Assembly (NCBI RefSeq): GCF_000286835.2
Contig: NZ_AJYD02000038.1
Span: 1,742,453 to 1,806,452 of the forward strand
Origin: Enterovibrio norvegicus FF-33
GTDB taxonomy: Bacteria; Pseudomonadota; Gammaproteobacteria; Enterobacterales; Vibrionaceae
Reading direction: 5' to 3'
DNA length: 64,000 nt
The position numbers were made by a program, and so were the translations under genes. The notes beneath the pieces were generated by a model. The model saw only the letters and a list, made by a program, of their open reading frames with translations. It made no database searches and was not told the DNA's origin. This document shows, one piece after another, positions 1 to 8,506 of this stretch; position 1 is the first letter of the stretch, and each line of letters opens with the position of its first letter.

Positions 1-215
1 TTTGTCATGCTCACACCTGAACCCGCGAACGCAGCGCTAGACTGAGCTGACATAGGCGCTTTCGCCCCACACGCTGAGCAAGGTGCGCCTTGTGTCGCGG
101 TGTTACCACAACTGCATTTACGTTGCAGAACTGGCGATTGCCTCGACATCTGAAAGGGTGCTGGCGCAGGCTGATCTTTTACGGCATGCAGGCTTGGGTT
201 GGCGAATTCATTCAT
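1..215 (-). CDS. N-terminal part of a DUF4157 (eCIS-core)-like protein, cut by window edge
   Basis: An open frame starts with ATG at 215 and runs off the left edge after 71 codons. The start overlaps the ATPase stop (208-210), which suggests translational coupling. The visible N-terminus is polar. It carries the cysteine pattern RKCSCG at residues 32-37 followed by CSACG at residues 46-50, which looks like a small zinc-binding knuckle. Many proteins with the DUF4157 (eCIS-core, metallopeptidase-like) domain begin with such a CxCG...CxxC block, and these proteins are regular members of extracellular contractile injection loci. The DUF4157 domain itself, with its HExxH-type motif, would lie outside the window, so the family assignment is inferred from the N-terminus and context only. 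Confidence 0.6.
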   Translation of the reverse strand, partial: MNEFANPSLHAVKDQPAPAPFQMSRQSPVLQRKCSCGNTATQGAPCSACGAKAPMSAQSSAAFAGSGVSMT

Positions 216-2283
216 ATTCTAGGTCCCCCGCTTTAATCGGTCGATCTAGCTTTTGTAACTCGGCCGCCGCCGCTTCCATTAGCCATTGCATGGAAACACA
301 ATCGCCGTGTTGAGCAGCTAAGAACGCGCCATTCAAAGCGACATTGTGAATACTCCCGCCCGTTAAATTGAGCCTAGAAAGACGAGTGGGATTCACATCG
401 GCTGAGAGCGGTGTTTCAGGCGGGAATGCAGTAAACCAAATGCGTTCGCGCTCTAATGGGCCAGGGAAAGGAAAGTCCACCACAAAACGCAGGCGACGCA
501 GAAACGCTTTATCGACGGCGGATTTCAAATTGGTGGCGAGAATGGCTAAGCCACGATAGGTTTCGATACGCTGCAACAGATCATCAATACCGATATTGGC
601 AAAGCGATCGTTACTGTTTTTCACTTCGCTGCGCTTGCCAAACAAGGCATCTGCTTCATCAAAAAACAGAATCGCTCCGCATTGTTCGGCCGCTTGAAAC
701 AACTCGCGCATTTTCTTTTCTGTATCACCGATGTATTTACTGATCACGCTGGATAAATCAATGCGGTACAAATCCAAGCCAAGTTCATTAGCAATCGCTT
801 CAGCGGCCATGGTTTTGCCTGTGCCACTGTCACCACAAAACATGGCGCTGATCCCCATGCCGCGACTCATACGATGACGAAAACCCCATTGCTGATAAAC
901 TCGGCTGCGAAGCCCAACTTGTGCGGTGAGCTGATCCAGCATTTTGGTCTGTGCTGGCGGCAACACCAGCGTTTGCCAACTGGCTTTACAGTCGATACGC
1001 TGCGCCAATTTCGCGAGTGATGATGCAGCGCGTTGCTGACAACATGTCCAAAGCGCTTTTTCAAATCGAGGGTCAGAATGAAGGAGTGACTCTCCGCCGC
1101 CGGATTCAGCAATCAAGGTCATTTGGTTGATGTCTTGCTGACTGAGCGAAAACTGCTCCGACAATCGTGCCGGTAAACTTTCATTTGCCCCTTGAATAGC
1201 GTTTCGCCACAAACCTTCTTGCTCTTCCACCGTCGGCCTTTCAACCAAAAGCGGAAAGCTGTTGGGTGTCACACCCATGGGCATGACGCCCGCATCAATC
1301 ATCACCAGCCCGCCGACACGGCCAACAAACTGCTGCAACTGTCTGAGACGCGCTGGGTCGTCAGCCCCTTCAATGAGCAACAGCAATGGCATTAACCCTG
1401 CTTCGCGTTGCCATAACCTTGCCAGCGCATCCAAATCATTGGGCTGAGTTGGCAAACTGGTGGCATGAAGGATTTGAACCGTCGCACCAAGTTGGTGTGC
1501 AAGGGCTGCAGCCATCAAGGTTTTACTGGGTTTGTCCTCACCAAAAAACTCAATCACCACTTGCTGGCGATGAGATTGATGCGGGTGCGATTGATGCAGG
1601 TTGAGTTGATGCTGATGGGATTGCTGTATGTAGGTAAGTGCAGATTGCAACCCGCGTGATTGAGAATAAGAAAGCGACGCATCACTGGCGACCGCGGGCA
1701 TCGGCTCAAGCATCACCGCCAAGCGCTCGTCAAGGTAGTTGATACCACGTAAGAAATTGAGGATACGTTCATCGACAACCAGCGTGGCATCGCCATTTCC
1801 TATCGGCTGCCATTCCAAAAGTAACCAATAGCGCAGCGGACTATGAGGGGAAAAACTGCCCCAATCACAATCTTGAGAAACTGAAAATGCCAGTGTTGCT
1901 GTTGGGTGAGAACGTATTGAATTCTCTGTCACCATGGCGCATTTTGCAGCAACACGACCATCAAATGACATCGCTAGAACCAAAGCCAGTACGGCTTGAT
2001 CGCCCTCATTCAAGTCGAACTGCTGCACTAACACGTTAAAGGCGGTAGGAGGATCACAGACGAAGCCTTTATTGATATCCGCCAATGTACAGTGCCCTGA
2101 CTCTTCATTTCGCACCGCATCGAACGACACAAGTACCCATTCGATGAGTCGAGATATATGTGCCTGATTGGTCGCCTGCCATTGAGAAAACAGATCAACC
2201 GCGGGTCCACTACCTGACGGATTATTTCCAAATTCTGCGCGTTGTTCTTGCGCTGAGGTATTAACACGGAAGGTATCAGTCAT
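208..2283 (-). CDS. eCIS-associated AAA+ ATPase (Afp15/Pvc15-like)
   Basis: This 691-residue protein has a C-terminal AAA+ module with Walker A GDSGTGKT at residues 484-491 and Walker B LFFDEAD around Asp542. These are followed by a sensor-1 type segment (ILATNL) and arginine-rich segments (FLRRLRF). The N-terminal 450 residues are poorly conserved and resemble the regulatory half of contractile-injection ATPases. AAA+ proteins of this kind accompany eCIS particles such as Afp and PVC and are thought to act in assembly or cargo loading. The start overlaps the preceding DUF4255 gene by an ATGA junction, and the stop overlaps the next gene. A histidine/glutamine-rich stretch lies at about residues 220-245 and is encoded by imperfect short repeats; it is probably a flexible linker. 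Confidence 0.9.
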   Translation of the reverse strand: MTDTFRVNTSAQEQRAEFGNNPSGSGPAVDLFSQWQATNQAHISRLIEWVLVSFDAVRNEESGHCTLADINKGFVCDPPTAFNVLVQQFDLNEGDQAVLALVLAMSFDGRVAAKCAMVTENSIRSHPTATLAFSVSQDCDWGSFSPHSPLRYWLLLEWQPIGNGDATLVVDERILNFLRGINYLDERLAVMLEPMPAVASDASLSYSQSRGLQSALTYIQQSHQHQLNLHQSHPHQSHRQQVVIEFFGEDKPSKTLMAAALAHQLGATVQILHATSLPTQPNDLDALARLWQREAGLMPLLLLIEGADDPARLRQLQQFVGRVGGLVMIDAGVMPMGVTPNSFPLLVERPTVEEQEGLWRNAIQGANESLPARLSEQFSLSQQDINQMTLIAESGGGESLLHSDPRFEKALWTCCQQRAASSLAKLAQRIDCKASWQTLVLPPAQTKMLDQLTAQVGLRSRVYQQWGFRHRMSRGMGISAMFCGDSGTGKTMAAEAIANELGLDLYRIDLSSVISKYIGDTEKKMRELFQAAEQCGAILFFDEADALFGKRSEVKNSNDRFANIGIDDLLQRIETYRGLAILATNLKSAVDKAFLRRLRFVVDFPFPGPLERERIWFTAFPPETPLSADVNPTRLSRLNLTGGSIHNVALNGAFLAAQHGDCVSMQWLMEAAAAELQKLDRPIKAGDLEYE
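1555..1625 (-). repeat. Imperfect short repeats coding a His/Gln-rich linker
   Basis: On the plus strand the motif GATTGATGC and close variants recur here. On the coding strand they give alternating His, Gln and Ser codons (about residues 220-243 of the ATPase). The tract keeps the reading frame and separates two halves of the ATPase. Replication slippage could change its length between strains. Confidence 0.6.
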
Positions 2284-3590
2284 GCTGGCACCTCTACTCT
2301 TTGCGTGGGATCATAAATGGGCGCGCGTGTTGTGAAATCCGGCGCGATGGGCGGCCTGTCTTTGAGGATGAACCAACTGTCTGCGCCATCTACCCGCAAT
2401 CTCGCGGGGTAGATGCCTGCAGCCAAAGGCCCAAAGTGAAAGACCAGTGTGCTCGTAATCACGGACACCGACTCAGCCTGAGCGCCTTCGCTGCCTAACC
2501 AAAGTGTTGCTTGTTGACCGGGGTGTACATTAGGTGACACCCCGACGGTGACGATGACGGCTTGGCCATTTCGTACAACGCTATTTGGTGGCAGCGCCAA
2601 TACAGGCGCGATTTGTGCTGTCAGTTCATTGGATTGTTGTGTTGCCCCATTGACATCTACGGCATAAGAGATTGAATAGATACCTGATGCCCAGTTGGCG
2701 GGGACGTTTGGCAGCGTTAAAGACTGCCCTTGCGCGGAGCCGCCAGCATTGGCAGCCACCGTGTGTTCTATGTCGAGTGAGAGATGAGAAAGCGTGAAAC
2801 GTGGATTTGCGCCATCAAGTGCACGGCCTTCAACATCCAGAATATCGCCCAGCCTTGCACTTGCTTGGTGTGCAGGCGAAATAACACGGGTGAGTTGAGG
2901 CAAGGACGATAACAGGTGAGGAAATACCGTAGGACCGAGATCATCTTCGCCAATGGTCAGCACGGGGAGCGGATTTCGTGTGCCATATTCCGCTTCGATC
3001 AATACCGTGGAAACGCGATAGGCCATCGAGGGTCGATATTGACTTTGCAGAGCGCTCCAAAGGCCGGATTTTTCCGCCATTGGCATTTGATGTGGCGCAA
3101 TACGAAGCGCTTCTGCTTGATCAGCAAGTCCGGTGTCAGCCAACGCTTGCAAAAGTGGCGGTAAGCCCGCGGCAATGGCTGGCGAAGGGTTCAATGCGGT
3201 TTGGATTTCTGTTCGCGTAAATCCAGGGTGTTCGTGCAGTATTTGCATCGCATAACCGAGCAATACATCGCCATGCAGATCTGCCGTGCCATAAGCACAC
3301 ACCAGATAATAAAGGTCGAGCGGTAATGGCGTGTTGTTGACTCGATTCCCCTCTGGATTACGTGTTGGCAGACACTGATTCGCCCACGCTGCGTTCACCT
3401 CTGTGTGATAGAGAAAAACATTTAGCGCAGGGGCATTGTTATCTTCTTGTGCCAGCATTTGATCCGGTGCCAATGCGTGAACAGGCACATTAGTGTTCAC
3501 CACCGCCGCCACATCGTGATCCACCAGCCCATCATTGAGCAGATCGCGCAACAATTGGGTGACGCCTGCGATGGCAAGTGCACTACTCAT
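2280..3590 (-). CDS. DUF4255 (Pvc16 N-terminal-like) tail cap/terminator protein
   Basis: This 436-residue protein has an N-terminal region (about 1-190) with the hallmarks of the DUF4255/Pvc16_N family: an early LRDLL segment, the VFLYHTEVN strand, and the stretch LPLDLYYLVCAYG followed by LLGYAMQILHEHP. In Afp and PVC particles the corresponding protein caps the distal end of tube and sheath. The C-terminal half looks like an all-beta, Ig-like domain (Asn/Gly/Val rich, no cysteines), as in longer marine homologues. The gene is joined to its neighbours by ATGA overlaps on both sides, so it is translated as part of the sheath operon. The family call is strong; the cap function is taken from the characterised relatives. 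Confidence 0.85.
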   Translation of the reverse strand: MSSALAIAGVTQLLRDLLNDGLVDHDVAAVVNTNVPVHALAPDQMLAQEDNNAPALNVFLYHTEVNAAWANQCLPTRNPEGNRVNNTPLPLDLYYLVCAYGTADLHGDVLLGYAMQILHEHPGFTRTEIQTALNPSPAIAAGLPPLLQALADTGLADQAEALRIAPHQMPMAEKSGLWSALQSQYRPSMAYRVSTVLIEAEYGTRNPLPVLTIGEDDLGPTVFPHLLSSLPQLTRVISPAHQASARLGDILDVEGRALDGANPRFTLSHLSLDIEHTVAANAGGSAQGQSLTLPNVPANWASGIYSISYAVDVNGATQQSNELTAQIAPVLALPPNSVVRNGQAVIVTVGVSPNVHPGQQATLWLGSEGAQAESVSVITSTLVFHFGPLAAGIYPARLRVDGADSWFILKDRPPIAPDFTTRAPIYDPTQRVEVPA

Positions 3591-4519
3591 CGTTCACCGT
3601 CCTGACGCTGACGTAAATAGTCAGACAATGTGAGATCGGGCTTCCAAGTGGTTGTTTGACGCTGCGCTTGCGATGGGGTTTGAGAATCCGCTTTGCTAGC
3701 AATGATCGACACTTGATCAATCGTCACATTTACCGTAATGGGTTGCGGGGAATCGGCACGATGTCGGTTGGTGACACTGCGCAGTGCAGGCTTGTCTGTT
3801 CCTGCATGACGAGGCGATTCATCACGATTCGGAAGATCATGAGCTGCAGGCTCTGCGCGAAGGCGCTGTTCCGCTAACAGATGTAAATTCGACGCTATCC
3901 TCTGTTCATCTTGTTTGTTATTCGGTATATGCCTTTCAACTGAGGCATGTTCAATTACGGGTTGCTCACTTGGCGATTGATTCGCATCCGTCTCACCCAA
4001 AATGGATGCCGCCACTTGTTGCGTGAAATCATGTCGTGTTCGAGTTGGAGTCGACGGTGTATTTAGCGGTGCATGAATAGGTGTATTCGATGAAGACGGA
4101 TTGGTGGAGACCGGATGATTAAAAGCATCACTCACATCGGTATTGTTCGCTTGGCCTTTCGTCTTTGAAATACGAGAAGGATGAGAACCAACCTGTGTTT
4201 TCTCGATGTTAATGGTCACATCGTGATTACCCGTAACTTCATCTTGTCTGCTTGGAGCACGCTGTGATGCTGTTTGATTGGGCGATTCTTCCAGGTGAGT
4301 TTCCAACAACGAATTAGTGACAGTGTCACCTTCCATTCCATCACTCACCGTATTTAAATCATCGACCAAGGGTTCTGACTGAACACGATCTTGACTGACA
4401 TTCGACGCAGAAGCCGACACTGACCGCGTCGCACCAGCATAATAAGAGTTCACCACCGGTTTCAGCGTCTGAAAGCCATCAATGTTTCGGCGAATGTAAT
4501 GTCCTAATTGGCGACTCAT
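3587..4519 (-). CDS. Low-complexity hypothetical protein of the eCIS operon
   Basis: This 310-residue protein is rich in Ser, Thr, Asn, Gln and Pro, with no predicted membrane segment or signal peptide and no cysteine. I recognise no domain. Only the first 25 residues (RQLGHYIRRNIDGF) and the last 35 (ITVNVTIDQVSII, then LSDYLRQRQDGER) look structured. The middle looks disordered. Such short-ordered, long-disordered proteins do occur between tube and cap genes in contractile injection loci, where they may be chaperones or length-control factors, but this is not demonstrated. A ribosome-binding site (AAAGGAT) precedes the ATG at 4519, and the stop overlaps the start of the DUF4255 gene. Its coupling to both neighbours argues that it is a real gene. 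Confidence 0.75.
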   Translation of the reverse strand: MSRQLGHYIRRNIDGFQTLKPVVNSYYAGATRSVSASASNVSQDRVQSEPLVDDLNTVSDGMEGDTVTNSLLETHLEESPNQTASQRAPSRQDEVTGNHDVTINIEKTQVGSHPSRISKTKGQANNTDVSDAFNHPVSTNPSSSNTPIHAPLNTPSTPTRTRHDFTQQVAASILGETDANQSPSEQPVIEHASVERHIPNNKQDEQRIASNLHLLAEQRLRAEPAAHDLPNRDESPRHAGTDKPALRSVTNRHRADSPQPITVNVTIDQVSIIASKADSQTPSQAQRQTTTWKPDLTLSDYLRQRQDGER

Positions 4520-4582
4520 ACACGTATCCTTTGGATAAGATGAGGTAACAGCCTGATCTTAGTAAGTCTTTCATAAACATCG

Positions 4583-5383
4583 CTATTCAATCACCATCGC
4601 GATGTGTTGACGGCGGCGCGCAGGGCTCATAGCCAGAATGTCGTGGCTCGACCAACCGTAAGCAGACGCAAGAATGTGCACGTCCCACAGTTGACGCTCC
4701 ACGTCGGCAGCCAACAATGCCCAAAACTGACTGACAATATCGAATTGGTGTGCAGTTTCGCCTTTGCACTCTGGGCAAGAGGCATTGAGCGAAACAATGG
4801 TAAGCGGTTCTATCGCTAACATTTGCGCTTCGAGGGTTTGATAGACACCTTCCCACGCGGAAACTGGGTCGTCCTTCTGCGTGATTGCAGTGGCGACATC
4901 GTTATAGCTTTCAGGTGCCAGCACACATTGTGCAAGCTGTGAAAGTGGAGAATGGGCAGACGCGAGCAGGTAAAGATCACCGATTGTCGGTAGACGAAAT
5001 CGACAACTGAACTCGTCGTCATTCATTGACACGTAACGAGGAAGATACGCCTCTGTGTTGACTGAATCTAAATGGCAGGCCGTTTTAAGGCGGTCTGAAC
5101 TTGTCGCTAAAACGTCGGAAACACGAAAAGACAACTGGGTTTTGGTATCGCATGATACGCAAGGTGACGTCACCGTGATGTTTTCACCAAACTCACAACG
5201 ATAGGCAAGAAGTAGAAAGTGGTCGCGACCTGCCAGCGTCCATTCGCCAACATCTTCATCTGACGGCTTTGGAAGATAAGCGGCGAGCAAAGCCAGATTG
5301 CGATCGGGTGGCGACATATCAAGTGCCTTTTCCCAAAGCGCAACGCGATCATTGTCATTGAGTGCCGAAATCGTGACACGCAT
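4583..5383 (-). CDS. Four-cysteine baseplate-like protein (T4 gp26-type), eCIS
   Basis: This 266-residue protein is mainly helical. It has two CxxC pairs, CVSC at about residues 77-80 and CPEC at about 205-208, that could together hold a zinc ion. Position and size resemble the gp26-like 'T4 baseplate' proteins that follow the tube gene in many contractile tail and eCIS loci. The C-terminus (WDVHILASAYGWSSHDILAMSPARRRQHI) has the look of phage tail proteins that begin with a short helical 'Y-x-W' domain. The gene starts 10 bases after the tube stop. The family call rests on context and general pattern; I cannot confirm it by alignment. Confidence 0.6.
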   Translation of the reverse strand: MRVTISALNDNDRVALWEKALDMSPPDRNLALLAAYLPKPSDEDVGEWTLAGRDHFLLLAYRCEFGENITVTSPCVSCDTKTQLSFRVSDVLATSSDRLKTACHLDSVNTEAYLPRYVSMNDDEFSCRFRLPTIGDLYLLASAHSPLSQLAQCVLAPESYNDVATAITQKDDPVSAWEGVYQTLEAQMLAIEPLTIVSLNASCPECKGETAHQFDIVSQFWALLAADVERQLWDVHILASAYGWSSHDILAMSPARRRQHIAMVIE

Positions 5384-5393
5384 GGTGGATCAC

Positions 5394-5921
5394 TCACTGT
5401 TCCGGATGCACAAAGCTAGGTTCTTTTGGCACTGTCACTGCATTACGCTCCCACCCTTCATTTTCAAGTTTTACCGATTGGATCATAAATGCAGAACTTG
5501 ATGCATCGAGCGCCGGAATAGCCTTGTACTCTGATACCCAGCATTGGAAGAGTGTGTAACTCATGACCTTTTGCCCTGCTTCATTCAGCACGTCGAGAAT
5601 GAGTGTTTTGCGAAAATCTGCCAGTGAAACTTCACCACCCAAATCTGTGCCAATTCGCCAGACTTTGTTAGCCCATTGCTCGAATTGCAGGTTTTCCGTT
5701 ACACCACGTTCAAGGGTGATGGCTTCAAATTTCACTTGGCCCGGCGATTTGCGGGTATGAGAAGGGTCTCCCCCTTCGCGGTACTCCATCACTTCGACAG
5801 AACGGCTGAGACCCGATACTTTTTGCACCGCCGCGAGCACATCTCCACCGGCTTCCTTGATGATAAATTTGTAGCCGGGATAAGGCACAATACGTTGACC
5901 ATTCACGTTGAGCTGAGACAT
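5394..5921 (-). CDS. Contractile tail tube protein (gp19/Afp1-type)
   Basis: This 175-residue protein is of the phage T4 gp19-like family, which polymerises into the inner tube of contractile particles. Visible family marks are the N-terminal YKFIIKEAG strand, KVSGLSRSVEVMEYREGGD, the KFEAITLERGVT strand and the C-terminal VKLENEGWER segment. Length is typical. A strong ribosome-binding site (GAGGGGG) lies just upstream of ATG 5921. It follows the sheath gene after a 110-base gap and precedes the four-cysteine baseplate-like gene. Tube following sheath in one operon is the usual arrangement in eCIS and phage-tail-like bacteriocin loci. Confidence 0.9.
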   Translation of the reverse strand: MSQLNVNGQRIVPYPGYKFIIKEAGGDVLAAVQKVSGLSRSVEVMEYREGGDPSHTRKSPGQVKFEAITLERGVTENLQFEQWANKVWRIGTDLGGEVSLADFRKTLILDVLNEAGQKVMSYTLFQCWVSEYKAIPALDASSSAFMIQSVKLENEGWERNAVTVPKEPSFVHPEQ

Positions 5922-6031
5922 GTCGCCCCCTCGCTATTTACCGAAGAACACTAAACCAATAAAACCGAACAACACGGAACCGAAAAATGATTTCCAACAG
6001 ACCTGCGGGCTTTCACCAACAGGTAGAAGGA

Positions 6032-7975
6032 TTACCCGCCGCTGTTATTCATCAATTGCAGACTCACAACCACAAATTCCGCAGGTTTTAACGGCGCGAA
6101 ACCCACCAGCACATTCACCACGCCCGCATCGATGTTAGCTTGCGTAGTGGTTTCCGCATCACACTTGACACGAAACGCCTGCTCGGGTGCCGTGCCCTGA
6201 AATGCGCCTTGTCTGAACAGTCCCTGCATGAAATTACCCACCGCAATGCGAATTTCTGACCAAAGCGGTTCGTCATTAGGTTGGAAAACGGCCCACTGCA
6301 AGCCTCGGAACAAGGACTCTTCGATAAACAACGCGGTTCGCCGCACGGGAATGTAAGTCCATTCAGACGCCAATTCGTTCGCGCCACGCAAGGTTCTTGC
6401 ACCCCATGCAATGTTCCCGCTGATCCCGCCGTTTCTTAGGCAATTAAGACCGATAGGGTTTAGCTGCCCAATTTCGTTATTGGTCAGGGCATGATTAAAG
6501 CCAATCACATTGCGAAGACTTGCCGTGATCCCTGCTGCTGCTGTCCAAATACCCGCTTCGGTATCTTTACGCGCGTAAAGCCCAGCAATCGTGCCACTCG
6601 GGGCGATGGTTCTGAGTCGGTTTTCATTGTTGGGGTCAGGAACCTGAACCCGAGGATAGTAAGCTGCCGTGTTACGATGACGAAGGCCTGCACCTGCGAC
6701 TTCATCAAGCCAATCTATGGCCTCGTCAACACTGTTTGCATCTGCAGGTGGGTCAATCAATAAGAAGGCACGCTGCTCTTCGCAATAGCTCATGGCAGGG
6801 CTTATCACGCTGGACATATTGGCAACCGAACCCAAATCTGACGCTTCAGGTATGGCGAGAAGATTGAATAAATCCACATCTTCCAAGGCATAAAAACCCG
6901 TGCGCAATGCCCGATTCCCACGCAGTTGCGCAGCGGTAGCAGCAGTAGCAGCATCGACTCCCGCCGTCGCAACGGTCTGATGCCCAGCCGGTGCAGCGGT
7001 ATTCATGGCGTATTGTTGAACATTGGCGGTGACACTGCCGACTAAGCCGATTACGGTGCCGAAATCACCGACTGACTCCGCCACGGACACCACTTGTCCT
7101 GCGCGATATTCGGCGCTGTTTCTGCCAGTGAAAACACCTATTCTTGTGCCGCGCACCACCACTTGGCATTGCGCCCAAAGCGGATCGGCGGGTCTTGTAT
7201 CGCGGATCGCGTTTTGTAGCATCAATGCGGCATCAGCGATAGTCACCGGTTTGGTGGTGGCATCCACTGTCACGTCATGCGCACCCGTCCCTAAATCAAC
7301 CTGCAAGGTGTTGGCATCGGCCATACCCGCATACTGCGTGGTGTCCTGAACATCGGAGTAAAATCCGGTAGGTGCCGGCATGTCGGTATTACCCGCCGTG
7401 GTAAGTTGCACCATCATTGAATCATCATTGACGACATTCAATACATAGCGAGGATGGGTCGCCAACATGGATACATTGCGGTAGGACTCGTTACGAACCG
7501 GAATTTCCAGCCCATCAACGTGGCGAATTTCTGTCACCGCGAGATTGAACAACGCGGAGGAGTCTGACGATTGATAATCAACATCGACCCGAATGTGGTT
7601 GTTCCATCCACCGGGATCTTGAACCGCATTGTCCTGAAATTGTCGTCCGGCAGAAAAAGTGAGCGAGGTTGCGCCATTCCAGCTTTGCGCTGTTAGGTTG
7701 CCGTTGGTACCACCGCCAACTCGCACCGCGATTGCTTCACCGCCGCCGTTGATATAAAACTGCGAGAGCGCATAGCTGGTTTCACTGTCCGTATGCACGC
7801 CGCCGAAATTCGTATCGAAATCGCCGACATGGAACATACGTACAGGGACATTGAGAGGGCCGCGGGAAAAGCCACCGACAAACGCAGAAATGGATGTGGC
7901 AATTCCGCTAATTGATCGGCTACCACTGGGAATTTCTTGAATATAAACGCCGGGATATGTCAGTGCTACTGGCAT
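6032..7975 (-). CDS. Contractile tail sheath protein
   Basis: This 647-residue sheath protein begins with the family hallmark YPGVYIQEIPSGSRSI, followed by TSISAFVGGFSRGPLN. It ends with the conserved C-terminal domain (WTYIPVRRTALFIEESL, FRVKCDAETTTQANID, VVNVLVGFAPLKPAEFVV), which mediates the strand-swapped sheath mesh. The middle (about residues 110-400) is a variable, surface-exposed insertion region. This is the first gene of the eCIS operon in the window and has a very strong ribosome-binding site (AGAGGAGG, 7978-7988). The 531-base region upstream is AT-rich and should hold the promoter. Phage origin is possible in principle, but the DUF4255, AAA+ ATPase and DUF4157-like neighbours favour an injection system. 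Confidence 0.95.
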   Translation of the reverse strand: MPVALTYPGVYIQEIPSGSRSISGIATSISAFVGGFSRGPLNVPVRMFHVGDFDTNFGGVHTDSETSYALSQFYINGGGEAIAVRVGGGTNGNLTAQSWNGATSLTFSAGRQFQDNAVQDPGGWNNHIRVDVDYQSSDSSALFNLAVTEIRHVDGLEIPVRNESYRNVSMLATHPRYVLNVVNDDSMMVQLTTAGNTDMPAPTGFYSDVQDTTQYAGMADANTLQVDLGTGAHDVTVDATTKPVTIADAALMLQNAIRDTRPADPLWAQCQVVVRGTRIGVFTGRNSAEYRAGQVVSVAESVGDFGTVIGLVGSVTANVQQYAMNTAAPAGHQTVATAGVDAATAATAAQLRGNRALRTGFYALEDVDLFNLLAIPEASDLGSVANMSSVISPAMSYCEEQRAFLLIDPPADANSVDEAIDWLDEVAGAGLRHRNTAAYYPRVQVPDPNNENRLRTIAPSGTIAGLYARKDTEAGIWTAAAGITASLRNVIGFNHALTNNEIGQLNPIGLNCLRNGGISGNIAWGARTLRGANELASEWTYIPVRRTALFIEESLFRGLQWAVFQPNDEPLWSEIRIAVGNFMQGLFRQGAFQGTAPEQAFRVKCDAETTTQANIDAGVVNVLVGFAPLKPAEFVVVSLQLMNNSGG

Positions 7976-8456
7976 GGGTGACCTCCTCTACCAAGACAAT
8001 GGATCCTTAATGATTGGCGTTAACTTGTGGTAGGAATGCCCTGACGCAAACCCAATGATAGAAACCTAAATTAGCGTTGTTAAACGGATGGGGAATAAGT
8101 CAGGGTTGCATACCACGACAGACACAGTATCGATCTTACGATACACAAGATCATGGTCAATATTTGACTGCGCCACTGTCTTAAAAATTGGAGCGTGCGA
8201 TTTTAGAAGATCGTATAGCGGAAAAAGAACAGTCGTATTAATGACTAATTTTCAAGTGATTAGGTGAAATGTAATCGTTCTTATTTATTGATGAAATAAG
8301 GGAATAAGCAGCTATCAATACTCTCTTTATTGTCTAACTTATTAGCCTTGGTGACTTAAAGGCTAGATTCATTGATATACATATTACTGCTTATTGCCGT
8401 CCCCCTATTCTTGTATTCCCAATCAGCCTCTCAACATCTGTGACAATCATATCGAC
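7976..8456. other. AT-rich region upstream of the eCIS operon
   Basis: No gene is supported here. The stretch 8040-8430 is richer in A and T than the flanking genes and should contain the promoter for the sheath-led operon. A short dyad, GATCTT-N9-AAGATC, lies at about 8131-8151, and a related GAAGATCG element lies at about 8205; these could be operator half sites. I see no sigma-54 or other recognisable regulator motif. Confidence 0.5.
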
Positions 8457-8488
8457 ACAAAAAAAGCTGCAGAGGCAGCTTTTTTATA
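8457..8488 (-). terminator. Rho-independent terminator of the phosphatase gene
   Basis: The hairpin AAAGCTGC-AGAG-GCAGCTTT at 8463-8482 is flanked by A and T runs on both sides, so it can work in both directions. On the minus strand it ends the phosphatase transcript and insulates the eCIS promoter region. Confidence 0.85.
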
Positions 8489-8506
8489 TCGAGGATGTAA
8501 AGCGGA

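Noticed and set aside
4587-4856. Second minus-strand frame inside the four-cysteine eCIS gene
   Set aside because: It overlaps fully with a conserved gene in another frame and shows no own conservation.
5922-6031. Short frame on the minus strand between sheath and tube coding a hydrophobic peptide (FFGSVLFGFIGLVFF)
   Set aside because: It is open but has no ATG, GTG or TTG start in a suitable place and no ribosome-binding site, so I treat the gap as untranslated. A slippage product of the sheath message is not excluded but has no support.
1-7975. Prophage remnant as the explanation for sheath and tube genes
   Set aside because: DUF4255, AAA+ ATPase and the DUF4157-like start are injection-system markers, and no capsid, terminase or integrase gene is visible. 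The left flank would decide.
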